A DNA stretch of 64,000 bases from Xanthomonas fragariae (lineage in GTDB: Bacteria > Pseudomonadota > Gammaproteobacteria > Xanthomonadales > Xanthomonadaceae), in assembly GCF_900183975.1 (NCBI RefSeq), contig NZ_LT853882.1, positions 2,721,501 through 2,785,500 on the forward strand. The letters run 5' to 3'. Shown here one piece after another: positions 9,779 through 18,657 of the stretch. The notes below the pieces were generated by a model. The model had not been told where the DNA came from. It ran no database searches and saw nothing but the letters and a program-made list of their open reading frames with translations. Within the stretch, counting starts at the first letter, position 1; each line of letters begins with the position of its first letter. The position numbers were made by a program, and so were the translations under genes.

Positions 9779-10956
9779 GCACGCGTTGCGACGTGTTGGT
9801 CATCGGTGCCGGCGCTGCGGGCTTGATGAGCGCCTTCACTGCCGGCCGGCGCGGTCGTCAGGTGTTGGCGATCGACCACGCCAACAAGGTCGGCAAGAAG
9901 ATCCTGATGTCAGGTGGCGGGCGCTGCAACTTCACCAATACCGGCACCACGCCGGGCAATTTCATTTCGGCCAATCGCCACTTCTGCAAATCCGCCTTGG
10001 CGCGCTACAGCCCGGCGGATTTTGTGGAGATGGTCGAGCGCCACGGCATTGCCTATCACGAGAAAGAACTGGGCCAGCTGTTTTGCGATGTCTCATCCAA
10101 GCAAATCGTGCGCATGCTGCTGGATGAGTGCGAGACGGCCGGCGTGGAGATTCGCACCCAATGCGAGGTGCAGTCGGTGCGGCGCGACAGCGACGGATTC
10201 AACGTCGAGACCAGCCAGGGTCGCGTGCAGGCGCAGTCACTGATAGTCGCCACCGGTGGGCTGTCGATTCCCAGCATGGGCGCCAGCGACTTCGGTTACA
10301 CGCTGGCCAAGCAATTGGGCCATGACCTGCTGCCGACGCGTGCCGGGCTGGTGCCGCTCACCCTGAGCGGCAAGCACCAGGAACGCTTCGGTGAGCTGGC
10401 CGGACTGGCGTTGCCCGTCGAGGCGCAGTGCAACGGAGTCAGCTTCCGAAACTCCATGCTACTCACCCACCGTGGCGTCAGTGGCCCGGCGATCCTGCAG
10501 ATTTCGTCCTATTGGCAGCCGGGCGATGACCTGCGCCTGGACCTGCTGCCGGGGCACAATGTGGGGGCCTGGTTGCGCGAGCAAAAGCAGCAACGTGGCG
10601 CTACCGAGCTGCGCAATGTACTGGCCGAGGTGTTGCCGCGGCGGTTTGCACAGCGGCTGTGCGAGGTGTGGCTGCCGGACAAGCCGGTGCGTCAGCTGGA
10701 TCCACCGCAATTGCAGAGCGCTGCCGACCTGCTCGGCGCCTTCCCGCTAATCGCCAGCGGAACCGAGGGCTACCGTACCGCTGAAGTAACGCTGGGCGGG
10801 GTCGATGCTCATCAGGTCTCAAGTGCGACCATGGAGTCGCGCTTGGTAGCCGGTCTGTATTTCGTCGGCGAAGTGCTGGATGTCACCGGGTGGCTGGGGG
10901 GTTACAACTTTCAGTGGGCATGGGCATCCGGTCACGCGGCCGGGAGCGTAGCCTAA
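9775..10956 (+). CDS. yhiN: NAD(P)/FAD-dependent oxidoreductase, YhiN/HI0933 family
   Basis: A 393-residue flavoprotein of the HI0933/YhiN (aminoacetone oxidase-like) family. The N-terminal dinucleotide-binding motif is VIGAGAAGLMSA, followed by GKKILMSGGGRCNFTN, a family hallmark. The C-terminus has FVGEVLDVTGWLGGYNFQWAWASG, the FAD-binding end. The substrate is unknown. The gene overlaps yaeQ by 4 bases. Confidence 0.9.
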   Translation: MSTRCDVLVIGAGAAGLMSAFTAGRRGRQVLAIDHANKVGKKILMSGGGRCNFTNTGTTPGNFISANRHFCKSALARYSPADFVEMVERHGIAYHEKELGQLFCDVSSKQIVRMLLDECETAGVEIRTQCEVQSVRRDSDGFNVETSQGRVQAQSLIVATGGLSIPSMGASDFGYTLAKQLGHDLLPTRAGLVPLTLSGKHQERFGELAGLALPVEAQCNGVSFRNSMLLTHRGVSGPAILQISSYWQPGDDLRLDLLPGHNVGAWLREQKQQRGATELRNVLAEVLPRRFAQRLCEVWLPDKPVRQLDPPQLQSAADLLGAFPLIASGTEGYRTAEVTLGGVDAHQVSSATMESRLVAGLYFVGEVLDVTGWLGGYNFQWAWASGHAAGSVA

Positions 10957-11071
10957 GGGGAGCCCGCCCCTAAAGCGTGGGCTGAGTCTCACACCGGATG
11001 CCGCCTTTTCCAAGCACATGGACGCGCCCGATTACCGTCGTGTATTAAAGCCCGTCGCTAGGGAGCTGCGC

Positions 11072-13141
11072 ATGCAAAGAGGTAAAGATCTCACCCTCCG
11101 CTTGATGATCGTCGACGATAGTGTCGAAGGAGCCGAGGCGATCGTGACGGCGTTGCGCAACGGCGGCATTGCGGTGCGTCCGTCGCGGGCGCAGACGCTG
11201 GAGGAGCTCGCCAGCATACTGTCGGGGCAGATCGATCTGGCACTGCATGGGCAGGCACTGCAGATTCCGATAAATGCACTGCAGCAGCAGATCGCCGGCA
11301 GCGGCAAGGATATTCCGATCATCCTGCTTGCCGAGCGCATCGAAGAAAATGCGCTGGTCGAGGCCGCTTCGCACGGTATCCGCGCGATTGCGCTGCGCTA
11401 TCGTCCGGAGCATCTGTTGGCGCTGGTGCGTTCGGAATGGGCGGACCTGCAGGCACGACGCGGATTGCGTCGCATCGAAGCACAGATGCGCGAAACCGAG
11501 CGTCGCTGCGACGCGCTGATCGCCTCCTCGCGCGACCCGATCGCTTACGTACACGAAGGCATGCATATCCGCGCCAACGAGGCGTATCTGGAAATGTTCG
11601 GCTTCGAGTCGTTCGACGATGTCGAAGGCGTGTCGCTGCTGGACATGATCGCCGCACAATACGTCGACGATTTCAAGAAATTGCTCAAAGCGCTGTCCAA
11701 GGGCGAGCCGCCGCCGGCCCAGTACAAGCTCGATGCACGCCGGCTGGAAGGCGACACCTTTCCGGCGACGATGGAATTTGCCACTGCCACCTACGAAGGC
11801 GAGCCGTGCATCCAGGTGGTGTTCCGGCGTCGCGAAGAGTTCGATCCGGAACTGGCGCGCGAAGTAGAAGTTCTACGTCAGCGCGATCAGGTCACCGGCC
11901 TGCTCAACCGCCCTACCTTCATGGTGGCGCTGGAACAGGCGGTCGCGCAGGCTGGCCGTAGCGAGAGCCAGTCCGGCTTCCTGTTGATCGAGCCGGACCA
12001 CTACGTGCGCATCCTGCCGGAAATCGGCCTGGATTCGGCCGACGCTTTGATCGCGGCGCTCGCCGCACATGTGGCCAGCGTGCTGGATCAGAGCGTAGTG
12101 GCGGCACGTTTCGGCGAGCATAGTTTCGCGCTGCTGATGAACGGCACTTACGCGCGCACGCATGCGCTGGCTGAAACGGTGCGCGATGCATTTGCGCAGC
12201 ATGTCTTCAGTGTCGGCGTGCGCTCGGCCACGGTCACGGTAAGCATTGGAGGTGTGCAAATCGGCGAAAAGATCGCCAGCGTCGGCCAGGTGCTCAATCG
12301 CGGCACCGAGGCGGTCCGCACCACTGCCGAGCTCGGCGGCAACGCTGTCAGCATCTACGACCCAGCCGCGTCTGATCGCGCCGAAGAAGAACGCATCGAA
12401 CGCTGGGTACAGCAACTGCGCGAAGCGCTGGTCGGCCAAGGCTTCCTGCTGCATTACCAGCCGGTACTCAATTTGCAAGGCGAGCCGCTGGAGTTGTATC
12501 AGGCTTTCCTGCGCCTGGAACGCAATGGCGAGATGATGTCGCCGAACGCGTTTATCGCAATCGCCGAAGAGCACGACCTGATCACCGAGATCGATCGCTG
12601 GGTGGTCGCCCGTGCGATCCGCCAACTCGGCGAGCGGCAACGTGCGGGGCACAAGACCCACCTGCTGGTGCGGGTCGGCCCGAATTCGTTCTCCGACCCG
12701 CAGATGATCGACACCATTCGCGAGCAACTGGCGGTGTACGGCGTGCCCGGCGAGCGGCTATGGCTGCAGACGCCGGAATCGAAGGTGTTTACGCATCTGC
12801 GCAATGCCCAGCAGTTTCTGGCTGCGGTGTCGGGAATGGGTTGCAAGGTTGGACTGGAGCAGTTCGGCTCGGGCTTGGATTCGTTCCAGCTCCTCGCGCA
12901 TTTCCAGCCGGCCTTTCTCAAACTGGATCGCGGCATCACTGGCGAGGCTGGCTCGGCTCGCGAAAGCCAGGAGAAGATCGGCGAGATCACCTCGCGCGCA
13001 CAGCCAGCGGGCATTTTGACCATGGCCGAATTCGTGGCCGATGCGCAGTCCATGAGCAGCTTCTTCAATGCCGGCTTGGACTACGTGCAGGGCGACTTCG
13101 TCGCACCGACCGGGCCATTGATGAACTACGAGTTCGGATGA
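11072..13141 (+). CDS. fimX: FimX-like type IV pilus regulator (degenerate REC-PAS-GGDEF-EAL)
   Basis: A 689-residue c-di-GMP effector. The order is a receiver-like domain (MIVDDSVEGAEAIV) lacking the phospho-acceptor Asp, a PAS domain around 150-255, then GGDEF-like and EAL-like domains. The GGDEF signature is replaced (ARFGEHSF) and the EAL position reads YQAFLRL, so neither cyclase nor phosphodiesterase activity is expected. Xanthomonas FimX binds c-di-GMP through its EAL domain and acts with PilZ and PilB in pilus assembly. The ATG at 11072 has a GGGAG-type ribosome-binding site and is preferred to the in-frame ATG at 11018. Confidence 0.87.
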   Translation: MQRGKDLTLRLMIVDDSVEGAEAIVTALRNGGIAVRPSRAQTLEELASILSGQIDLALHGQALQIPINALQQQIAGSGKDIPIILLAERIEENALVEAASHGIRAIALRYRPEHLLALVRSEWADLQARRGLRRIEAQMRETERRCDALIASSRDPIAYVHEGMHIRANEAYLEMFGFESFDDVEGVSLLDMIAAQYVDDFKKLLKALSKGEPPPAQYKLDARRLEGDTFPATMEFATATYEGEPCIQVVFRRREEFDPELAREVEVLRQRDQVTGLLNRPTFMVALEQAVAQAGRSESQSGFLLIEPDHYVRILPEIGLDSADALIAALAAHVASVLDQSVVAARFGEHSFALLMNGTYARTHALAETVRDAFAQHVFSVGVRSATVTVSIGGVQIGEKIASVGQVLNRGTEAVRTTAELGGNAVSIYDPAASDRAEEERIERWVQQLREALVGQGFLLHYQPVLNLQGEPLELYQAFLRLERNGEMMSPNAFIAIAEEHDLITEIDRWVVARAIRQLGERQRAGHKTHLLVRVGPNSFSDPQMIDTIREQLAVYGVPGERLWLQTPESKVFTHLRNAQQFLAAVSGMGCKVGLEQFGSGLDSFQLLAHFQPAFLKLDRGITGEAGSARESQEKIGEITSRAQPAGILTMAEFVADAQSMSSFFNAGLDYVQGDFVAPTGPLMNYEFG

Positions 13142-13183
13142 GGCCTCGACCCGGGCTCTGTTGATCGTCGAAACCGCGTCACA

Positions 13184-13216
13184 ACAAAAAACCCGCATCG
13201 TGCGGGTTTCTTGTTT
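13184..13216. terminator. Bidirectional terminator between fimX and htpX
   Basis: An 8-bp perfect stem (13190-13197 with 13201-13208, loop TCG) has an A-run on its left and a T-rich stretch on its right. It can end transcription from both convergent genes. Confidence 0.85.
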
Positions 13217-13245
13217 GCCATCGGCCAGCAAGTGTCGCCGGCAAC

Positions 13246-14124
13246 TTACATCGCAGTGCCATTGGCAGCACGCAGCGCGGCGATGCGCTCGGTCAGCGGC
13301 GGATGGCTCAGAAACAGCCGGCGCAAGCCGTCGCCCACGCCGCCGGAAATACCGAACGCCTGCACCTGCGAGGGCAAGGTGTTCTGGCCGTGATTGAGCG
13401 AAAGCCGCTCCAGCGCGGCAATCATCTTGCTGCGGCCTGCCAGCTGCGCACCACCGGCATCGGCGCGGAATTCGCGGCGGCGCGAGAACCACATCGCGAT
13501 CATGGTCGCGAACAGACCGAACACCATCTCCAGCACGAACACGCTGATGTAGTACGCAAAACCACGGCCACCTTCGCGGTTGCCCGCCAGTGTGCTGTCG
13601 ATGATGCCGCCGACCACCCGCGCCAGCACGATCACAAACGTATTGAGTACGCCCTGCAGCAACGCCATGGTCACCATGTCGCCATTGGCAACATGGGCGA
13701 TTTCGTGGCCCAGCACCGCCTCGGCTTCGTCCTGTGCCATGTTCTGGAGCAAGCCGGTAGACACCGCCACCAACGCGTTGTTGCGATTGGCGCCAGTGGC
13801 GAACGCGTTGATCTCCGGGCCTTCATAGACCGCCACTTCCGGCATGCCGATGCCGGCGGCTTGGGACTGACGGCGCACGGTCTCCAGCAACCAACGCTCG
13901 GTCGGCGTGCGTGGCTCAGTGATCACCTGCGCGCCGGTGCTGCGCTTGGCCATGAACTTGGACAGCAGCAACGAAATGGACGAGCCGCCGAAACCGAAGA
14001 TGGCGGCCATCACCAACAAACCACTCATTTGCGCAGGATTGACGCCCAGCACCGACATGACGATGCCGGCAAGCATCAATACCGCAAAGTTAGTCAACAG
14101 GAACAGGAAAATGCGGTTGAACAT
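13246..14124 (-). CDS. htpX: Membrane zinc metalloprotease HtpX
   Basis: A 292-residue M48 peptidase of the inner membrane that degrades damaged membrane proteins. Two N-terminal transmembrane helices (near 4-25 and 30-55) precede the zinc motif HEIAH, the third ligand is in the [10 protein letters not shown] segment, and two more hydrophobic segments lie between. [32 protein letters not shown] is family-typical. Usually stress-induced; no regulatory site was identified here. Confidence 0.95.
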   Translation of the reverse strand: MFNRIFLFLLTNFAVLMLAGIVMSVLGVNPAQMSGLLVMAAIFGFGGSSISLLLSKFMAKRSTGAQVITEPRTPTERWLLETVRRQSQAAGIGMPEVAVYEGPEINAFATGANRNNALVAVSTGLLQNMAQDEAEAVLGHEIAHVANGDMVTMALLQGVLNTFVIVLARVVGGIIDSTLAGNREGGRGFAYYISVFVLEMVFGLFATMIAMWFSRRREFRADAGGAQLAGRSKMIAALERLSLNHGQNTLPSQVQAFGISGGVGDGLRRLFLSHPPLTERIAALRAANGTAM

Positions 14125-14221
14125 GGCGTCGTGGCTCCACTCATGCGGGTTGAACTGCAGCGGATTTGCGGCCGTTAGCGCTTGAAATCAAGCGACCACA
14201 TGACCGACGATTCAGCCGCCC

Positions 14222-15112
14222 ATGCCATCGCCCCTCTACCGCGGCCGCTTCGCGCCCTCCCCGACCGGCCCCCTGCACTTCGGCTCCCTGCTGGCGGCGT
14301 TCGGCAGTTGGCTACTTGCTCGCCACACCGGCGGTCAGTGGTGCGTGCGCATCGAGGACATCGACCCACCGCGCGCCGAGCCGGGCGCCTCCGAACGTCA
14401 ACTGCGCACCTTGGCCGCCTTCGGGCTGACCTCGGACCTGCCGGTGATCAGACAGTCCGATCGTGACACGCACTACACTGCGGCGATCACCACGCTACTG
14501 GACTTAGGTCTGGCTTTCGAATGCAGTTGCAGCCGCGCCGACCTGTCAGGTATGGGCGGCATCCACCACGCCTGTGTGGCGCCGCTGAGCGCGCGCCGGG
14601 CGGTACGCCTGCGGATGCCGCCACAAGCGCCGGTCTGCTTCGACGACACGCTGCAGGGACGTGTGGTGCAGGACGTGTATGCTGACGTGGGCGATGTGGT
14701 GCTGCGCCGCGCCGATGCTTATTGGGCCTATCAGTTAGCGGTGGTGGTGGACGATGCTGCGCAAGGCATTACCGATGTCGTGCGCGGCGCCGACCTTCTG
14801 GATTCCACCCCGCGCCAATTGCTGCTGCAGCGTGCGCTGGGCTTGCCGCAGCCACGCTACCTGCATCTTCCGCTGATCCTGGATGACCACGGCCGCAAGC
14901 TTTCCAAATCGCACCAAGCTCCTGCACTTGACGATGCCGACCCACTGCCGGCCCTGCACGCTGCCTGGGACGCACTGGGCCAGCTGCCAGCCGCGCTGCC
15001 GCGACATGCGCAGGTCAACACGCTGCTGCAGCATGCCGTGCAGCATTTTTCGCCGCAATTGCTGCCGCGCCGCCTCAATCTGGAGCTCAACGGACGCGCA
15101 TCACAACGCTAG
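14222..15112 (+). CDS. gluQ: Glutamyl-Q tRNA(Asp) synthetase
   Basis: A 296-residue truncated GluRS paralogue that attaches glutamate to queuosine at position 34 of tRNA-Asp. The HIGH-like motif is SPTGPLHFGSLLAA and the KMSKS-like motif is KLSKS. The Cys-rich zinc-knuckle region (CSCSRAD, then HHACV) is present, and the anticodon-binding domain of true GluRS is absent. It depends on queuosine, whose last biosynthetic step is carried out by QueG, encoded at 24.4 kb. Confidence 0.93.
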   Translation: MPSPLYRGRFAPSPTGPLHFGSLLAAFGSWLLARHTGGQWCVRIEDIDPPRAEPGASERQLRTLAAFGLTSDLPVIRQSDRDTHYTAAITTLLDLGLAFECSCSRADLSGMGGIHHACVAPLSARRAVRLRMPPQAPVCFDDTLQGRVVQDVYADVGDVVLRRADAYWAYQLAVVVDDAAQGITDVVRGADLLDSTPRQLLLQRALGLPQPRYLHLPLILDDHGRKLSKSHQAPALDDADPLPALHAAWDALGQLPAALPRHAQVNTLLQHAVQHFSPQLLPRRLNLELNGRASQR

Positions 15113-15207
15113 CGTGACTAGAATTACGACTCAGCACCGGCATCTGGGTGCCGCGCTCGCGCCGGTACCGGATCGCCCTGAAGTCTTACTTGTTGATTGG
15201 AGTCGTC

Positions 15208-15948
15208 ATGACATCTCGCGTCGCATTGGTCACCGGCGGCACCGGCGGTATCGGTACTGCCATTTGCAAACGCCTGGCCGACCAAGGGCACCGGGTCGCC
15301 AGCAACTTCCGCAACCAAGAAAAGGCACAGGCCTGGCAGCAACGCATGCAGGCGCAGGGCTACGAATTCGCCTCTTTTCGCGGCGATGTGGCTTCGTCCG
15401 AGCATGCGCGCACGCTGGTCGACGAGGTCGAAGCAGCGCTGGGGCCGATTGAAGTGTTGGTCAATAACGCCGGCATCACCCGCGACACCACCTTCCACCG
15501 CATGACTGCCGAGCAGTGGTACGAGGTCATCAACACCAACCTCAATTCGGTCTTCAATGTGACCCGCCCGGTGATCGAAGGCATGCGCGAGCGCGGCTGG
15601 GGCCGGGTGATCCAGATCAGCTCCATCAATGGGCTGAAGGGACAGTACGGGCAGGCCAACTACGCCGCGGCCAAGGCCGGCATGCATGGCTTCACCATCT
15701 CGTTGGCGCGCGAGAACGCAGCATTCGGGATCACCGTCAACACGGTCTCGCCGGGCTATGTGGCCACCGACATGGTGATGGCGGTGCCCGAAGAAGTGCG
15801 CGCCAAGATCGTCGCCGACATTCCCACCGGCCGGCTGGGTCGCCCGGAGGAGATCGCCTATGCGGTGGCGTTTCTTGTCGCGGAAGAGGCTGCCTGGATC
15901 ACCGGCTCGAATCTGGACATCAACGGTGGCCACCACATGGGCTGGTAG
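15208..15948 (+). CDS. phbB: Acetoacetyl-CoA reductase (SDR family)
   Basis: A 246-residue short-chain dehydrogenase. The cofactor loop is VTGGTGGIGTAI, followed by NNAGITRD, catalytic Ser in ISSINGLKGQYGQ and the YxxxK motif YAAAKAG. The full match to PhbB/PhaB, including NWDYWRS-free FHRMTAEQWYEVINTNLNSV, supports NADPH-dependent reduction of acetoacetyl-CoA for polyhydroxybutyrate. The start at 15208 has GGAG five bases upstream, so the longer frame is not used. It lies directly upstream of phaR, but no PHB synthase is in the window. A fatty-acid FabG role is the main alternative. Confidence 0.87.
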   Translation: MTSRVALVTGGTGGIGTAICKRLADQGHRVASNFRNQEKAQAWQQRMQAQGYEFASFRGDVASSEHARTLVDEVEAALGPIEVLVNNAGITRDTTFHRMTAEQWYEVINTNLNSVFNVTRPVIEGMRERGWGRVIQISSINGLKGQYGQANYAAAKAGMHGFTISLARENAAFGITVNTVSPGYVATDMVMAVPEEVRAKIVADIPTGRLGRPEEIAYAVAFLVAEEAAWITGSNLDINGGHHMGW

Positions 15949-16107
15949 CGTTTGCTGCGACTTTGCCGTGCAACATGGATTCTTGTTGAAAGTCATGCTG
16001 CGCAACATTTTTTTAGTGTCTGATTAAGAAAATAGGGCGTTGCGACTGTTGCAAGCACTGCTGCGGTGCGCCATCCTGCGCGCACTATCGTTGTGAGTGA
16101 ACGTTCC

Positions 16108-16677
16108 ATGGCCGGACTTCGCATCATCAAGAAGTATCCCAATCGCCGTCTCTACGACACGGAAATCTCCAGCTACATCACCATCGAAGATGTGCGCCAA
16201 CTGATCATCGACGGCGAAGAATTCGAGGTGCGCGACGCCAAAAGCGGCGAAGACCTCAGCCGCGCGGTGCTGCTGCAGATCATTGCCGACCGCGAACAGG
16301 ACGGCGAGCCAATGCTCTCCACCCAATTGCTGAGCCAGATCATCCGTTTCTACGGCGACTCGCTGCAGGGCTTCATGGGCAACTATCTGGAACGCAGCAT
16401 GCAGGTGTTCCTGGATCAGCAGCAGCAGTTCCGCCAACAGATGGGCAACCTGCTTGGGCAGACTCCGTGGGCGATGATGAACCAGCTGACCGAGCGCAAC
16501 CTGGAGTTGTGGCAGGAATTCCAGCGCAATTTCGGCGCTGGCTTCGGTGGTCCGGGTAGCCCCGGCACACCGCCAGCCTCGACCAGTATGGCCAGTGGCC
16601 CGATGGGTACCGGCAGGCATGGCACCGCCGGCAACACTACCAGCGGCGCCACCGGCAAGGTCCGCAACCGCGGGTGA
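16108..16677 (+). CDS. phaR: Polyhydroxyalkanoate synthesis repressor PhaR
   Basis: A 189-residue PhaR regulator. The N-terminal DNA-binding domain has IIKKYPNRRLYDTEISSYITIEDV and LIIDGEEFEVRDAKSGED, followed by the PHB-accumulation regulatory region and a Gln-rich helix (LDQQQQFRQQMGNLL). The C-terminal 45 residues are Gly/Ser/Thr-rich and low complexity. PhaR represses phasin and PHB genes and is released by binding PHB. Start MAGLRIIKKYP at 16108. Its position next to phbB supports the role. Confidence 0.9.
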   Translation: MAGLRIIKKYPNRRLYDTEISSYITIEDVRQLIIDGEEFEVRDAKSGEDLSRAVLLQIIADREQDGEPMLSTQLLSQIIRFYGDSLQGFMGNYLERSMQVFLDQQQQFRQQMGNLLGQTPWAMMNQLTERNLELWQEFQRNFGAGFGGPGSPGTPPASTSMASGPMGTGRHGTAGNTTSGATGKVRNRG

Positions 16678-16727
16678 GGCAAGCGCTACGCCTTCCTAAA
16701 GCGTGAAACGCTCCAAAGCCTATCCAG

Positions 16728-17693
16728 TCAGTGGCCGACCGGCTCCGCGCAAGCCGAGCAGATCCGCTCCACGTGGAAGCCACGTGCACGCAGACGCTCC
16801 ACCACGCCGTCGTTTCCCAGCAGATGCAACGCACCGACCACCGCCAATGTGGTTCCTCCGCCTTTGCCGAGCCGTTGCTCAAGACGCGGCACCCAGCGCG
16901 CATTACGCTCGACGTTGATGTTCTGGTACAGCGCCGGATATTGCCGGCGCATGTCTTCGGCCATCTGCGTGGACAGCGTGCGAACATCGCCGCTGCGCCA
17001 GGCCGCATGCAACGTGCGAACCTGATCGGTGGCACCGGCCTCGTCCAGGGATTCTTCCAGCAGCTGATGCTGCTCGGTGGGCGACATGCCATCGAGCAAG
17101 GCGATCTGTTCGTCGGCGCGTTCCAGCCCATCGGCTGGCTTGCCCCTGGCCTGCGCCTGATCCATCAGGTAGTGGTCCAGACCCGCATTCGGGTCCATCC
17201 CTTGCCGGCTCATCTCGGCCACACTGATCGTCAAGGCCACAAACCACGGTTCGAGCCGCTGCAAGCTGTCGACAGACATGCCGTAATTGTGCGCGTATGC
17301 GCTCAAAGCCTGCCAGGTCTTCGCATCGAGCACATCTTGCAGCTTGCGCCCGTCGGTACGTCGCGCCGCCTGCAGCATGCGAGCGCCCAGTTCAGGCGAT
17401 TGCGCATCGGTGGGCGGCAGCTCGAATACCAGGCGGTCGGCCTTGGCGAAGGCCTGCATGACGTCCGCCGATAACGGGTAATCACTGGCCTTAAGTACAT
17501 GGAACGAGCCGAGCAGATACAGCGTGCCGCCCTTGCCATCGACCTTCCACAACAACGGTACCGGCGGGCCGATCGGCGTGTCGTTGGCGCCGCGCGCCCA
17601 GACCAGTGCGACCGCCCCACTCCACAATCCCAGGCCCATTAGTGCGCCGCCGCACCATGCTGCAATTCGTGTTCGCCCGCCTGCTGTCACCAT
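16728..17693 (-). CDS. TraB/GumN family protein
   Basis: A 321-residue exported protein of the TraB/GumN family, named after gumN beside the xanthan cluster. A hydrophobic segment near residues 8-28 is a signal or anchor. The family signatures are VDGKGGTLYLLGSFHVLKASDYPL near the start of the mature part and TTLAVVGALHLLGNDGVVERLRARG near the end. The fold has conserved GxH motifs in both halves and is suspected to be metal-dependent, but the function is unknown. The start at 17693 lies 28 bases after the stop of the upstream DUF1684 gene. The longer frame would overlap that gene and is rejected. Confidence 0.85.
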   Translation of the reverse strand: MVTAGGRTRIAAWCGGALMGLGLWSGAVALVWARGANDTPIGPPVPLLWKVDGKGGTLYLLGSFHVLKASDYPLSADVMQAFAKADRLVFELPPTDAQSPELGARMLQAARRTDGRKLQDVLDAKTWQALSAYAHNYGMSVDSLQRLEPWFVALTISVAEMSRQGMDPNAGLDHYLMDQAQARGKPADGLERADEQIALLDGMSPTEQHQLLEESLDEAGATDQVRTLHAAWRSGDVRTLSTQMAEDMRRQYPALYQNINVERNARWVPRLEQRLGKGGGTTLAVVGALHLLGNDGVVERLRARGFHVERICSACAEPVGH

Positions 17694-17721
17694 CTCGATG
17701 TCCGCCTCAGCCCGTAACACG

Positions 17722-18657
17722 TCAATGCGGTGCCTTGTAAGCCTTCTCGCCCGCCGAAACAGCCAGATCGATCCGGTTTTCCGGCGGCGGCAATGGGCAG
17801 GTCGCGAATGGGGTAAACGCGCACGGCGGGTTGTAGGCGCGATTGAAATCGACCACCACATGCCCGGCGGCGTCGGGCACATCAAGGTCAAGGAAACGCC
17901 CAGCCGGATAACTGCCGTGCCCACTGGTGCGGTCAGCAAACACTACGAAGATCGGCCGGCCGGGTTCGCCGATCGTCTCCAATCGGTACGACTTGCCATC
18001 GCGCTCAAATTCGATTGCCCCGGCGTTCGGCTGCTCACTGCTGATGCCGACGATGTCCACGATCGGAATGCTCTTGCCGACAGCATTGGGTACGTAGCGC
18101 GCGGTGATGCGCCAGGACGGATCCACCGGCCAATAGTCCAGGCCGGCAAAATGCGTGCGCGATGGCGCGCCGGCATGTTTGACCCGCAACGCGTAGCGGT
18201 CGCCGCGATGGATCAGGCTCAACACGCCTTTGCCTTCATCGAAGTGGATCAAGGTCGGCTGCGGGTCGCGGTCGGATTGGAAGCGGATCTTGCCGGTCAG
18301 CGGCTTGCCGTCGAGCGTGAGTGCCGCGGCGCGTTCGGGCACAAACCAGACCGTCTTGCCCTCGGTGGATACCAGGCCCATCTTCGGTGGCCCCACCGTC
18401 AACTTGATGCCGCTGTCGGCACTGCTGCCGATGTAATGCTCTTGCAGCGATAGCCAATGCAAGCCGACTAGGCTGGTCCAGCCGTCGGGCGCAAGTAGTT
18501 CGTTCAGACGGCTTTCGCGCCATGCGGCGTTATTGGCCAGAAATGTTTTGTCGAGCGCAACCGGCGCGGCTGGCGGCGGCGCATCGCGCCCGCATCCGAA
18601 CAGCGTCGTTGCCACCAGCATGCCCAGCAGCCAGCCCCTCCCCCTGTGAACTGCCAT
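17722..18657 (-). CDS. DUF1684 lipoprotein
   Basis: A 311-residue DUF1684 protein with a lipoprotein signal ([22 protein letters not shown]). The core has WRESRLNELLAPDGWTSLVGLHWL at the N-terminus and the C-terminal DFNRAYNPPCAFTPFATCPLPPPENRID typical of the family. Function is unknown. The start at 18657 overlaps the mutL stop as TGATG, implying coupled translation. An in-frame upstream ATG inside mutL (18732) would not give a clean signal peptide. Confidence 0.85.
   Translation of the reverse strand: MAVHRGRGWLLGMLVATTLFGCGRDAPPPAAPVALDKTFLANNAAWRESRLNELLAPDGWTSLVGLHWLSLQEHYIGSSADSGIKLTVGPPKMGLVSTEGKTVWFVPERAAALTLDGKPLTGKIRFQSDRDPQPTLIHFDEGKGVLSLIHRGDRYALRVKHAGAPSRTHFAGLDYWPVDPSWRITARYVPNAVGKSIPIVDIVGISSEQPNAGAIEFERDGKSYRLETIGEPGRPIFVVFADRTSGHGSYPAGRFLDLDVPDAAGHVVVDFNRAYNPPCAFTPFATCPLPPPENRIDLAVSAGEKAYKAPH

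Noticed and set aside
11018..11071. Upstream ATG for fimX adding 18 residues
   Set aside because: The first 18 residues are not receiver-like, whereas the ATG at 11072 has a good ribosome-binding site and begins directly before the receiver domain.
13303..14178. 291-codon frame opposite htpX
   Set aside because: It is antisense to HtpX, which has all catalytic motifs; the product is His/Arg-rich with no recognisable domain.
17694..17939. N-terminal extension of the GumN-like gene into the upstream gene
   Set aside because: It would run into the DUF1684 coding region and lacks a signal peptide. The start at 17693 fits the gap and the family.
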